Positions 53,310 through 61,274 of a stretch of 64,000 bases of DNA are shown piece by piece. The notes under the pieces are model-generated. The model ran no database searches. It had not been told where the DNA came from and was given only the letters and a program-made list of their open reading frames with translations. How positions within the stretch are numbered: the first letter of the stretch is position 1; every line of letters begins with the position of its first letter. The translations under genes were made by a program, and so were the position numbers. Origin of the DNA: Candidatus Defluviilinea gracilis (GTDB lineage Bacteria > Chloroflexota > Anaerolineae > Anaerolineales > Villigracilaceae); the NCBI GenBank assembly GCA_016716235.1, contig JADJWS010000001.1, positions 1,860,001 to 1,924,000 of the forward strand, in the 5' to 3' direction.

Positions 53310-54518
53310 ATGTCGCGTTCATACCCCATTTCTGGCAATACAAAAATACGAGTGGAGTTGGCTGGCGGCGATCTCAGCGTTGTCGGCTGGGAGGGGAACG
53401 AGCTGTTGGTTAAAGGGGACGATAAAGAAGTCCGCGTCGAATCGACGGGTGAGGCTGTTACCGTTTCCTCCACCGACGATCTATCCTTACGCGTTCCCCG
53501 CTCAGCGTACATCGAATTCGTCAAAGTTGGCGGGGATGTGTCGCTGCGAGGTGTCGCCGGGGGATGCGAACTCAAAGAAGTGAGCGGCGATCTGTCGGTC
53601 CGTGATGTCGGTTCGATCTCGATCGATACGATTCAGGGCGATATTTCACTATCGAATGCGCGGGGAAACGTGTTCGTCAAAAACATTCACGGCGACGCGT
53701 CTCTGCGCGAAGTGGATGGCGATGTGACGATTGAAATGCTGGCTGACGATCTCTCCCTGCGCGGGGTGCGAGGCAACTTGCGCGTCATCAACTTGCACGG
53801 CGACGCCTCCATCCATGGCGTGGACGGCAGTGTCGTTCTCGATTCGGTGGCGGACGATCTTGCCTTGCGCGGTACGCGCGGCGATGTGCGGGTCAATGTG
53901 GGGGAGGATGTGGTCGTCTACCTTGACCCGCAGTCGGAGGCTGAGTACTCCATTAATGCCGGGGAGGATATTCTAGTGGTGCTGCCGAAGAATACGAACG
54001 CCACGCTCGATATCCGCGCCGATGAAATTTACATGGATTGGAACGGCTTCCAAAACGATGATTCGACCGAGCGCGTGGTTGTGCTTGGCAATGGCGCGGC
54101 AAAGCTCTTGCTCAATGCGGGCGGGGAGGTGCGGGTTTCGAACCGCGCCGACGCCGGCGAATCAGCCGACGAGTGGGGCAACTTTGCGGGCCTGAACTTC
54201 GACTGGTCCGATTTTGGCGAACGCATTTCACGCAAGGTGGAGCAGGCTACGGCGCGCGCAACCAAACGGGCAGATGAAGCGGTGCGCCGGGCGGAGCGTC
54301 ACGCGGCGCGGCAGGCTGGTCATGCAAAAAGAGGGTTGGTCATCGGTCGTTGGAATTGGGATTTCAAAGGCGCGCCGAAACCGCCGGTTCCTCCCGAACC
54401 TCCCTCTGAACCGGTTTCAGAGGAGGAACGCATGGCGATTTTGAAAATGCTCGCCGAGAAAAAGATCACCGCCCAGCAAGCCGAGGAACTGTTGAACGCC
54501 CTCGATGGAGGTAAATAA
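53310..54518 (+). CDS. DUF4097-like beta-solenoid protein with C-terminal SHOCT-like hairpin
   Basis: The 402-residue protein is mostly short repeating strands with turns of the form GDVSLRGV, GDLSVRDV, GDISLSNA and GDASLREV (residues 70-210), the sign of a right-handed beta-solenoid as in DUF4097 (LiaX-related) proteins. An Ala/Arg-rich coiled region (300-345) and a Pro linker lead to RMAILKMLAEKKITAQQAEELLNAL at the end. There is no signal peptide, so it is cytoplasmic. In Gram-positive bacteria related proteins sense envelope stress. Its last base overlaps the next gene (TAATG). Confidence 0.83.
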   Translation: MSRSYPISGNTKIRVELAGGDLSVVGWEGNELLVKGDDKEVRVESTGEAVTVSSTDDLSLRVPRSAYIEFVKVGGDVSLRGVAGGCELKEVSGDLSVRDVGSISIDTIQGDISLSNARGNVFVKNIHGDASLREVDGDVTIEMLADDLSLRGVRGNLRVINLHGDASIHGVDGSVVLDSVADDLALRGTRGDVRVNVGEDVVVYLDPQSEAEYSINAGEDILVVLPKNTNATLDIRADEIYMDWNGFQNDDSTERVVVLGNGAAKLLLNAGGEVRVSNRADAGESADEWGNFAGLNFDWSDFGERISRKVEQATARATKRADEAVRRAERHAARQAGHAKRGLVIGRWNWDFKGAPKPPVPPEPPSEPVSEEERMAILKMLAEKKITAQQAEELLNALDGGK

Positions 54519-55171
54519 TGTCATCGGAAGAACGCCAGAAGATTTTGCAAATGGTGGAAGAGGGGAAGATCTCTGCCGAAGATGCCGCGAGCCTGATGCG
54601 CGCCCTCGATGAGGACGCGGAAGACGCCGGGGCTGAGATGGAAGTCATCCAGCCCGAACCAAGCTCAGGCTGGGAGAACGACGCGTCGGGCGAGACGAGG
54701 CGAACCGCGGCTCCCGAGTTCGATCAGATCAAAATGCGGGCGCGTCGCTTCGCGTTGATCCCGTTGTGGGTGGGTGTTGTTGTCACTGTGTTTAGCGCAT
54801 GGGCGATTTATGCTATTCAGCAAAATGCCGGCGTAAATTTTTGGTTTTACTGCATGATTCTTCCATTGATGTTGGGCGTGTTGTTGATCGCGCTCGGTTC
54901 GGGCGGGCGCTCTGCGCGCTGGATTTATGTTGATGTGGATCGCCGCGACGCGAAGCCCGGTGATGGACCGCGGCGTATCACGTTGGGTCTTCCCGCGCCG
55001 CTGGGCTTGTTGGGTTGGTTCTTCAGCACGTTTGGTCAGAACATCGAAGGCATGGGTGAAGGCAAAGGCAGGGCAATTGCGCATCTGATGGAAGCCGCCA
55101 TGACCTCCGACGAGCCGTTGATGGTCAACGTGGACGATGACGATACGCATGTGCAGGTTTATATTGGCTAG
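54518..55171 (+). CDS. SHOCT-like hairpin protein with two membrane helices
   Basis: The 217-residue protein starts with the hairpin RQKILQMVEEGKISAEDAASLMRAL, followed by an acidic linker and two transmembrane helices (about residues 83-103 and 110-128). The cytoplasmic end ends in DDDDTHVQVYIG. Residues 150-215 (GPRRITLGLPAPLGLLGWFFSTFG, then NVDDDDTHVQVYIG) resemble those of the 56472 gene, which ends DGEDGEHVEIYVE. It is probably a membrane partner of the DUF4097 protein. The function is unknown. Confidence 0.75.
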   Translation: MSSEERQKILQMVEEGKISAEDAASLMRALDEDAEDAGAEMEVIQPEPSSGWENDASGETRRTAAPEFDQIKMRARRFALIPLWVGVVVTVFSAWAIYAIQQNAGVNFWFYCMILPLMLGVLLIALGSGGRSARWIYVDVDRRDAKPGDGPRRITLGLPAPLGLLGWFFSTFGQNIEGMGEGKGRAIAHLMEAAMTSDEPLMVNVDDDDTHVQVYIG

Positions 55172-55179
55172 GAGTTGAA

Positions 55180-56460
55180 ATGACAGATGTTGTAAAAAAA
55201 CAACCGTTGTTGAGCGGCTTGCTAATTTTGTTCCTCACCGCGATGATCTTTGCGAACATCGGTGGGAACATGTATGATGGCTTGTTGCCGTTGTACTTGA
55301 AGGATTTGAAGGCGTCGATTCCTCAGATCGGTTTGTTCTTCACGCTTTCACAAGTTGTGCCGCTGTTGTTGCAAATCCTCGGCGGATGGGTCTCTGATTC
55401 GCTCGGGCGCTTGCGCGCCATCGCCATCGGAAGCGTGTTCGGCGTGATCGGTTTCATTCCGCTGGTGTTGGCAGATACCTGGCACTGGCTGTTGCTGGCG
55501 GCGGCTGTCGGTTCGGTAGCGCGCGCGCTGGTGGGACCGAGTTTCGACGCGTTCATTGCGGAACATTCCACAGAGGAGAATCGCGGCAAAGTATATGGCG
55601 TTTCGCAGGCGATCTTTATGATTGTGATGGTTGTCGGTCCGCCGGTGGGCGCGTGGTTGGCTGGTTCTTATGGATTCAAATTCATGTTGCTCACTGCGGG
55701 TATCTTTTACTTGATCGGCGCGGTGATGAGAATCGGGATGGCGCGCGAAGCCGCGAAGGGACAGACCTCCAAGCCGACGCTGTCTCTCGCCGGGTTGAAA
55801 TCGAACCTCGGCGCAATGTTCGGCTTGATCTTCTCTGGCGGACTCATGACATGGATTTTGATCACCGATGGTTTCCGCGATGTCTCGTTTCAACTCTCAG
55901 GGAACTTGTTCCCGGTCTACATGCAGGATTTCGGCCGCTTGAGTATTCAGCAGATCGGCTGGGTCAATTCATTATTCGGCTTGAGTATGATGTTGACCAT
56001 GATTCCCGGCGGCTGGCTTTCGGATAAAGTAGGCGAGCGCGTGGGGATTGCCTCTGGTATGATTCTGATGGCGGCCGCGTTGTTTCTTTTGATCAACATC
56101 CCGCAGGGAAATTCGGCATTGTATTTCATAGGTTGGGGCATGGCAGGAACGGGAGTCGGTCTCATGTCTCCCGCCTATCAATCGTTGATCAGCAAATCTG
56201 TGCCGCAACATTTGCGCGGAACGGCGTTTGGATTGTTCAGCACCAGCTTGGGCATCGTTTCGCTCCCCGCCCCGTGGATCGGCGCGCAATTATGGGATCG
56301 TGTCAGCCCGCAATTCCCGTTTACAATCACCGCGATCGCCCTGTTGTTGACGGTCGTTCCGATCTGGTTGAAGTTCAAACTTCCAAAATTGGAGACGTCG
56401 GCAACTACAGCGGAAGAACCTGTCAAAGAATCTACCCTCACCCCTGAACTGGGGTCGTAA
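55180..56460 (+). CDS. MFS transporter
   Basis: The 426-residue protein has twelve helices. Loop 2-3 motif GGWVSDSLGRLRAIAIG (residues 68-84) is repeated as GGWLSDKVGERVGIASG after helix 8, the internal duplication of MFS proteins. It lies eight bases after the SHOCT-like membrane protein gene. The substrate cannot be given. Confidence 0.88.
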   Translation: MTDVVKKQPLLSGLLILFLTAMIFANIGGNMYDGLLPLYLKDLKASIPQIGLFFTLSQVVPLLLQILGGWVSDSLGRLRAIAIGSVFGVIGFIPLVLADTWHWLLLAAAVGSVARALVGPSFDAFIAEHSTEENRGKVYGVSQAIFMIVMVVGPPVGAWLAGSYGFKFMLLTAGIFYLIGAVMRIGMAREAAKGQTSKPTLSLAGLKSNLGAMFGLIFSGGLMTWILITDGFRDVSFQLSGNLFPVYMQDFGRLSIQQIGWVNSLFGLSMMLTMIPGGWLSDKVGERVGIASGMILMAAALFLLINIPQGNSALYFIGWGMAGTGVGLMSPAYQSLISKSVPQHLRGTAFGLFSTSLGIVSLPAPWIGAQLWDRVSPQFPFTITAIALLLTVVPIWLKFKLPKLETSATTAEEPVKESTLTPELGS

Positions 56461-56471
56461 CGGAGGTCGTC

Positions 56472-56849
56472 ATGGCATCGACAGAAGAACGAATGAAAAT
56501 TTTGAAAATGATCGAGGAAGGCAAACTCAGCGCGGAGGAAGGGACGAAACTGCTCGCGGCGTTGAGCGCCAAACGTCCGCTTGCGCCTCGCGCGCCGGGG
56601 ATGCCTGGCGGCGCCAAGTGGCTGAGGATCCGCGTCACCGACACGCGCACGGGCAGGTCGAAGGCTTCGGTGCAGATCCCGCTCGCGTTGGTAGACGCGG
56701 GTCTGAAGATCGGCGCGCATTTTGCCCCCGAGGTGGAAGGCGTCGATATGTCCAACGTGATGGAAGCCATCCGCTCGGGCATGACCGGCAAGATCATCGA
56801 CGTGACCGACGGAGAAGACGGCGAACACGTGGAGATTTACGTCGAGTAG
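56472..56849 (+). CDS. small SHOCT-like hairpin protein
   Basis: The 125-residue protein begins RMKILKMIEEGKLSAEEGTKLLAAL, the shared hairpin module. It ends with a beta/alpha domain (WLRIRVTDTRTGRSKASVQIPLALVDAGLKIGAHFAPEVEG, then HVEIYVE). There is no membrane segment. A very similar arrangement of module plus ..HVxxY end is seen in the gene at 54518. It lies between two MFS genes, 11 bases after the first, and is likely a cytoplasmic regulator or sensor of this group. Confidence 0.78.
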   Translation: MASTEERMKILKMIEEGKLSAEEGTKLLAALSAKRPLAPRAPGMPGGAKWLRIRVTDTRTGRSKASVQIPLALVDAGLKIGAHFAPEVEGVDMSNVMEAIRSGMTGKIIDVTDGEDGEHVEIYVE

Positions 56850-56880
56850 CCGGAGCAACTTCAATCGAGGAGAAACGCGC

Positions 56881-58230
56881 ATGGCGAACACATCCAACCG
56901 CCCAAGCGGCATGTTCGGTTTTACCATCGTCTGGATCGGGCAGATCGTCTCGGTGCTTGCCAGTTCGATGAGTCAGTTTGCGTTGACCATCTACATGTTC
57001 AATGAGACCGGCAGCGCGCTCGCGATGGGGACGATGCAGGTGTTCTTCATCACGCCATTTTTATTGATCTCACCGCTCGCCGGTGTGTGGGTGGACCGCT
57101 ACAACCGCAAGATGATGATGATGGTCAGCGACGTTGGCGCAGGCATTGCCACAATGATCATCTTGGTGTTGCAAGCGCTGGGAATCCTTGAATATTGGCA
57201 CTTGTATGGCGCGTCTATTATTTATGGGTTGAGCATGGCATTCCAATGGCCCGCCTATTCCGCCGCAATTTCCACAATGATATCGAAGGAACAACTGGGC
57301 AAGGCAAACGGCATGATGTCGCTGATCGAAGCGGGACCCCAGGTGATTGCGCCAATTTTGGCTGGCGCGTTATTGCCCATGATTACGCTCACGGGCGTCT
57401 TGTTTCTGGATGTGATCACTTTTTTGTTTGCTATAGGCGCGTTGATGGTTGTCCATATTCCGCAACCAGCGCGGTCGGAAGAAGGGATGAAATCGCAGGC
57501 TGGAGGAATTCTCAGCGAAGCCGCGTATGGGTTCAAATATATCTTTGCCCGCCCCAGCCTGTTGGGTTTGCAGATGGTTTTTTTCTTTGGGAATCTCTTC
57601 GCGGGCATCGGCTTTACCGTTCTCGCGCCCATGATCCTGACGCGCGCGGGCGGCGATAGCCTGGCGTTCGGAACGGTTCAATCGGCGGGAGCCATTGCCG
57701 CTGTGGCGGGAGGCGTTCTCATGAGCGCGTGGGGCGGATTCAAACGCCGCGTGCATGGCGTGCTCTTCGGTTGGATTCTCTGCGGGGTGGGCATGGCAAT
57801 CGCTGGGTTTGCCGGAGGGTTGCCCGTTTGGATCGTGGGTATTGCGCTGGCGTCGCTTTTTAGCCCGCTGGTGAACGCATCCAACCAAGCCATCTGGCAA
57901 TCGAAAGTTTCATCCGACCTGCAAGGGCGCGTTTTCTCTGCCCGCCGTTTAATTGCATGGCTTACCAATCCCATCTCTCCGCTCATCGGCGGCGCGCTTG
58001 CAGACTTTGTGCTTGAACCCGCCGCAATGGCGGGGACCGGTTTGCCTTCCGCGTTATCCGACCTCGTTGGCGCGGGAGCGGGAGCCGGGATGGGAACTTT
58101 GATCGTTTTCTGCGGGCTGGCTTCCGCATTGACCGGTCTGGCTGGTTACTTTTTCAATTCCATCCGCAACGCCGAAACCATTTTGCCTGACCACGACAGC
58201 CTTGCAAGGACAGACGGGCAGATGGCTTGA
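56881..58230 (+). CDS. MFS efflux transporter (macrolide-efflux-like)
   Basis: The 449-residue protein has twelve helices and the MefA-like layout: VWIGQIVSVLASSMSQFALTIYMFNETGSA at the start, PLAGVWVDRYNRKMMMMVSD in loop 2-3 and SPLVNASNQAIWQSKVSSDLQGRVFSARRLIAW near 320. It starts 31 bases after the SHOCT-like gene. The next plus-strand gene is a diverged copy, so the pair arose by duplication. Confidence 0.87.
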   Translation: MANTSNRPSGMFGFTIVWIGQIVSVLASSMSQFALTIYMFNETGSALAMGTMQVFFITPFLLISPLAGVWVDRYNRKMMMMVSDVGAGIATMIILVLQALGILEYWHLYGASIIYGLSMAFQWPAYSAAISTMISKEQLGKANGMMSLIEAGPQVIAPILAGALLPMITLTGVLFLDVITFLFAIGALMVVHIPQPARSEEGMKSQAGGILSEAAYGFKYIFARPSLLGLQMVFFFGNLFAGIGFTVLAPMILTRAGGDSLAFGTVQSAGAIAAVAGGVLMSAWGGFKRRVHGVLFGWILCGVGMAIAGFAGGLPVWIVGIALASLFSPLVNASNQAIWQSKVSSDLQGRVFSARRLIAWLTNPISPLIGGALADFVLEPAAMAGTGLPSALSDLVGAGAGAGMGTLIVFCGLASALTGLAGYFFNSIRNAETILPDHDSLARTDGQMA

Positions 58231-58262
58231 CGCCAGTTAAATTTTACAAGGAATTTACAACG

Positions 58263-58294
58263 AACAACCCTGGTCAAGGGTTGTTTTCTTTTTT
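58263..58294 (+). terminator. intrinsic terminator after the MFS gene
   Basis: AACAACCCT (58263-58271) and AGGGTTGTT (58277-58285) pair around GGTCA, followed by TTCTTTTTT. It ends the gene run that starts at 51643. Confidence 0.85.
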
Positions 58295-58318
58295 GGGCTG
58301 TGTTATTCTCCCGCTCAG

Positions 58319-59743
58319 ATGTCATTATCGAATTGGGCTTTGCCCTTCCAGCGTCCGCGGGGACTGCGAGGGATCTTCATCATCTGGTTTGGGCAGATGG
58401 TTTCCGGAACCGCCTCCGCCATCGCTTTTTTTGCGCTCCCCGCGTGGATCTTGAGCAACACCGAATCGAGCGGCAACGCTCTCGGCTCGTGGGAGTCGTT
58501 GTACTTCGCCTCCTACCTTGTTGTCATCCTTTTTGCCGGCGTATTTGTTGACCGCTATCCGCGTAAAGCTATGATGCTGGTGTACGATGTGCTCTCGCTC
58601 ATTGCGGCAGTGCTTTTGTTGGTCTTTGAGCGAGCGGGGACTCTTTCCATCTGGCATCTGTATCTGGCGGGGATGTTACAAGGGATCGGCTATGCTTTCC
58701 AATCGCCATCCTACTCTGCGGCGATCACCACAATGGTATCGAAAAAATATTTTGTGCGCGCCAACGGTTTCCTTGCCCTGCTCGATAGCGCGCCCGGCAT
58801 TATTGGGCCCTTGCTCGCCGTGTTCCTGTTTCGGTCCATTGGGTTGGCGGGCATCCTGGTCGTCAACCTGCTCTCGTACGCCGTTTCCATCACAGCGTTG
58901 TTAAGCGTCGACGTTCCGCTAACCCCGCACACCGAGGAAGGGGAGCGCGCGCAACACGGTTTCCTCAAAGAAGCGATGTACGGCATCCGTTATATTTTTC
59001 AACGCCCGGGCTTGTTGGGTGTAATGCTCATTTTCTTCTTTGGAAACTTTTTCTCCGGGGTTGCGCTTTCGGTCACATCCCTATTCACCATGGTCTCGCT
59101 CCGCACAGGCGGCGACCCCAGTTCGGCGGGCACGGCGCAATCTGCCGCGGCATTTGCCGCGCTGGCTGTAGGAATTGTCCTCACCACCCTCGGCGGGATT
59201 CGACGCCCGGTGCGCGCTATTATTTTGGGCTGGGTGTTGTCGAGCCTGTTCGGGCTGTCGCTTCTGGGCATCGGAAAAATATTGGTCTTCTGGGTAATCG
59301 CCGCCGTTGTCGATGCGGCATTCGAACCGATGGTCAATGTTTCGCTAGATTCTTTCCTGCAAGCGAAAGTTCCCCCCGACGTGCAAGGACGCGTCTTTGC
59401 TGCCAGTGAATTTTTAGCGCAAGCCATGATACCTCTTACGCCCCTTGTGGCTGGTTTTTTAGGCGAAGGAATCTTTGAACCCGCCATGCAAGCGGGCGGA
59501 CAACTCGCGCGCTACTTCGGCTGGATCGTCGGCACGGGGCCCGGTTCCGGCTTCGGCTTGATGATCTTCCTCTGTGGCATGGCTGGCACGCTAGTGGGAC
59601 TCTCCGGTTACTTCGTTCGCGCCATCCGCGATGTGGATGTGATCCTGCCCGATTTCGATACCCTGCCGAAGATCCCAAACCCTGTTCAGCCTGAAATCCC
59701 CGCTAAAAAGAAACGCGCCGCAAAACCCCGCCCGAAAAAATAA
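58319..59743 (+). CDS. MFS efflux transporter, paralogue of the 56881 gene
   Basis: The 474-residue protein shares FIIWFGQMVSGTASAIAFFALPAWIL, FAGVFVDRYPRKAMMLVYD and the PLVNVSLDSFLQAKVPPDVQGRVFAASEF-like region with its neighbour. It ends in a Lys/Arg/Pro-rich tail (IPAKKKRAAKPRPKK). It lies behind a terminator, so it is probably expressed on its own. The substrate is unknown. Confidence 0.87.
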   Translation: MSLSNWALPFQRPRGLRGIFIIWFGQMVSGTASAIAFFALPAWILSNTESSGNALGSWESLYFASYLVVILFAGVFVDRYPRKAMMLVYDVLSLIAAVLLLVFERAGTLSIWHLYLAGMLQGIGYAFQSPSYSAAITTMVSKKYFVRANGFLALLDSAPGIIGPLLAVFLFRSIGLAGILVVNLLSYAVSITALLSVDVPLTPHTEEGERAQHGFLKEAMYGIRYIFQRPGLLGVMLIFFFGNFFSGVALSVTSLFTMVSLRTGGDPSSAGTAQSAAAFAALAVGIVLTTLGGIRRPVRAIILGWVLSSLFGLSLLGIGKILVFWVIAAVVDAAFEPMVNVSLDSFLQAKVPPDVQGRVFAASEFLAQAMIPLTPLVAGFLGEGIFEPAMQAGGQLARYFGWIVGTGPGSGFGLMIFLCGMAGTLVGLSGYFVRAIRDVDVILPDFDTLPKIPNPVQPEIPAKKKRAAKPRPKK

Positions 59744-59827
59744 TGCTGATTTGATTTCCGTAACGCGACATTCATGTCGCTCTTTCTCGAGACCACCACA
59801 CCTTGATGGATGAACAGCATAAAATCA

Positions 59828-59861
59828 AACAGGCTGAAGACTCTAGACTCCTCAGCCTGTT
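59828..59861. terminator. terminator of the arsenic operon, minus strand
   Basis: AACAGGCTGA (59828-59837) pairs with TCAGCCTGTT (59852-59861), with T's on either side. It lies 17 bases after the stop of the Cys-rich peptide gene and can also end the plus-strand MFS transcript. Confidence 0.75.
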
Positions 59862-59877
59862 ATTTTTCATGTGCGAG

Positions 59878-59946
59878 TTAGCAACACCCGCCGCCACAGC
59901 CACTACCGCCGCAACAGGTTTCGTCACAGATCACGTCCAGTTCCAT
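59878..59946 (-). CDS. 22-residue cysteine-rich peptide of the arsenic operon
   Basis: A strong ribosome-binding site (AAAGGAGGTG on the minus strand) lies six to eight bases before ATG 59946, followed by 22 codons and TAA. The peptide starts MELDVICDETCC and ends GCGGGCC; six of 22 residues are Cys (7, 11, 12, 17, 21, 22), the rest mostly Gly. It is the last gene after arsR and arsM, 40 bases after arsM. I infer an arsenite- or metal-binding peptide, or a precursor of a modified peptide. No known family could be matched. It is missed by gene finders because of its size. Confidence 0.65.
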   Translation of the reverse strand: MELDVICDETCCGGSGCGGGCC

Positions 59947-59986
59947 ATCGTTCACCTCCTTTCGTGGATGATTTTTCCAAGGGAAA

Positions 59987-60787
59987 TCACTTGGGCTTGT
60001 AAGCGGTAATCTTCGCGCTGTAGACCGCCCGATACACTGCCTCGCGCGGATATTGATTCACGTCCAATTTCATTTCATCGAGCGCGGAATCCACAGTTTC
60101 TTTATCGAAGAACACCGGCGTAACCGAAACATCCGTGAAGCCGACGGCTTCCATCATGCCGATATATTCGCCCGCTTGCACGGCGCCTGCCACGCATCCC
60201 GCCCACGCGCTCAGGCTTTGTTTTACCGCCTCAGGTAATAGACCCTCGGTGACAATATCTGAAACCGCCAGTTTGCCGCCGGGCTTGAGTACGCGGAACG
60301 TTTCGGCGAAAACTTTCGACTTGTCCGGTGAAAGATTGATCACGCAATTCGAGATGATGACATCCACCGTGTTCGATTCGACGGGCAAGTCTTCGATGTA
60401 TCCCTGTCGGAATTCAACGTTGGTGAGGTTCATCCGCTGCGCACTGGATTTGGCGCGTTCGATCATTTCAGGCGTCATGTCCACGCCGATCACATGACCG
60501 GTCTCGCCGACTTTCTTCGCCGCAAAAAAACAATCCAGCCCCGCGCCGGAGCCGAGATCGAGGACGACCTGTCCCGCTTGCAGAGACGCGAGCGTGATTG
60601 GGTCGCCGCATCCGTAACTGACAGCCGTTTCGCCTTCGGGAAGGGTCGTGAGCAATTCGGCGGGGTAGAGGGCGCTCTCGGATGTGGAACAGCAAGCCGA
60701 GCCGCCTCCGCAACAGGAAGCGTTGCTCTTGATCCGTTCCGCGTAATGCTCGCGGACGGCATCGTGAATGGAAGTATTCGTAGTCAT
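59987..60787 (-). CDS. arsM: arsenite S-adenosylmethionine methyltransferase
   Basis: The 266-residue enzyme has motif I VVLDLGSGAGLDCFFAA near residue 74 and PEMIERAKSSA. The three cysteines that bind As(III) in ArsM are Cys60 (SYGCGDP), Cys148 (ISNCVINLSPDK) and Cys198 (WAGCVAGA). An N-terminal pair of CC doublets (25-26, 32-33) is typical too. It methylates arsenite to volatile or excretable forms. AAGGAG lies seven bases before ATG. A hairpin (60835-60861) separates it from arsR, so expression is probably graded. Confidence 0.94.
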   Translation of the reverse strand: MTTNTSIHDAVREHYAERIKSNASCCGGGSACCSTSESALYPAELLTTLPEGETAVSYGCGDPITLASLQAGQVVLDLGSGAGLDCFFAAKKVGETGHVIGVDMTPEMIERAKSSAQRMNLTNVEFRQGYIEDLPVESNTVDVIISNCVINLSPDKSKVFAETFRVLKPGGKLAVSDIVTEGLLPEAVKQSLSAWAGCVAGAVQAGEYIGMMEAVGFTDVSVTPVFFDKETVDSALDEMKLDVNQYPREAVYRAVYSAKITAYKPK

Positions 60788-60834
60788 TTTGTCTCCTTGT
60801 ATCGAAGCCTATCTATATGTTTTTGCATAATAAA

Positions 60835-60861
60835 CGGGATGCCGCCTGGGATGGCATCCCG
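60835..60861. terminator. hairpin between arsR and arsM
   Basis: CGGGATGCC (60835-60843) pairs with GGCATCCCG (60853-60861), flanked by AAA and TTT. On the minus strand it follows the arsR stop and could attenuate transcription into arsM. Confidence 0.6.
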
Positions 60862-60864
60862 CGT

Positions 60865-61176
60865 TTAGCTTTGAATGGTCTGTTTAACGGTCAGCGTGGT
60901 CTCCGATTCGGGCGCGAACTTGAGCATGATCTGACCACAGCACACGGCGATACGTTCCTGATAGAGTGTATAGAATGTTTGCTTGCCTTCCTCGCGGACG
61001 TTGACGAGACCGGCATCGCGCAGGATGGCGAGATGATGAGAGATGGTGGGTTGAGTGAAGCCGATTTTTTCAACGATCTCATTGACCGAGAGTTCGCGAC
61101 AACAACACGCGCTCATGATCTTCTGGCGCGTATCGTCGGCGATGGCTTTGGCAAACAGGACGGGATCGAATTTCAT
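60865..61176 (-). CDS. arsR: ArsR-family metalloregulator
   Basis: The 103-residue winged-helix repressor has LSVNEIVEKIGFTQPTISHHLAILRDAGLV as recognition region. Candidate As(III) ligands are three consecutive cysteines at 24-26 (SACCCREL) just before helix 3 and a pair at 79-80 (IAVCCGQ), a layout different from the classical CVC-based ArsR. It should repress this operon until arsenite binds. The promoter lies just upstream (61200-61227). Confidence 0.9.
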   Translation of the reverse strand: MKFDPVLFAKAIADDTRQKIMSACCCRELSVNEIVEKIGFTQPTISHHLAILRDAGLVNVREEGKQTFYTLYQERIAVCCGQIMLKFAPESETTLTVKQTIQS

Positions 61177-61199
61177 GATGAGAACTCTCTCTGCGCGAG

Positions 61200-61227
61200 A
61201 TTATATCGAAGGTTGTCTATTTGTCAA
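61200..61227 (-). promoter_or_regulatory. promoter of the arsR-arsM operon
   Basis: On the minus strand TTGACA (61222-61227), 16 bases, TATAAT (61200-61205). This near-consensus promoter is suited to strong induction when ArsR leaves. Confidence 0.75.
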
Positions 61228-61235
61228 GTGATAAA

Positions 61236-61268
61236 AGACCTCCGAGGTTTTCAAAACCTCGGAGGTCT
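61236..61268. repeat. 33-bp perfect palindrome after pepF
   Basis: Arms AGACCTCCGAGGTTTT and AAAACCTCGGAGGTCT flank a single C. It belongs to the GACCTCCGAG family at 23996 and 28306. It lies seven bases beyond the stop of pepF and may end its transcript. Confidence 0.78.
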
Positions 61269-61274
61269 GATCGC

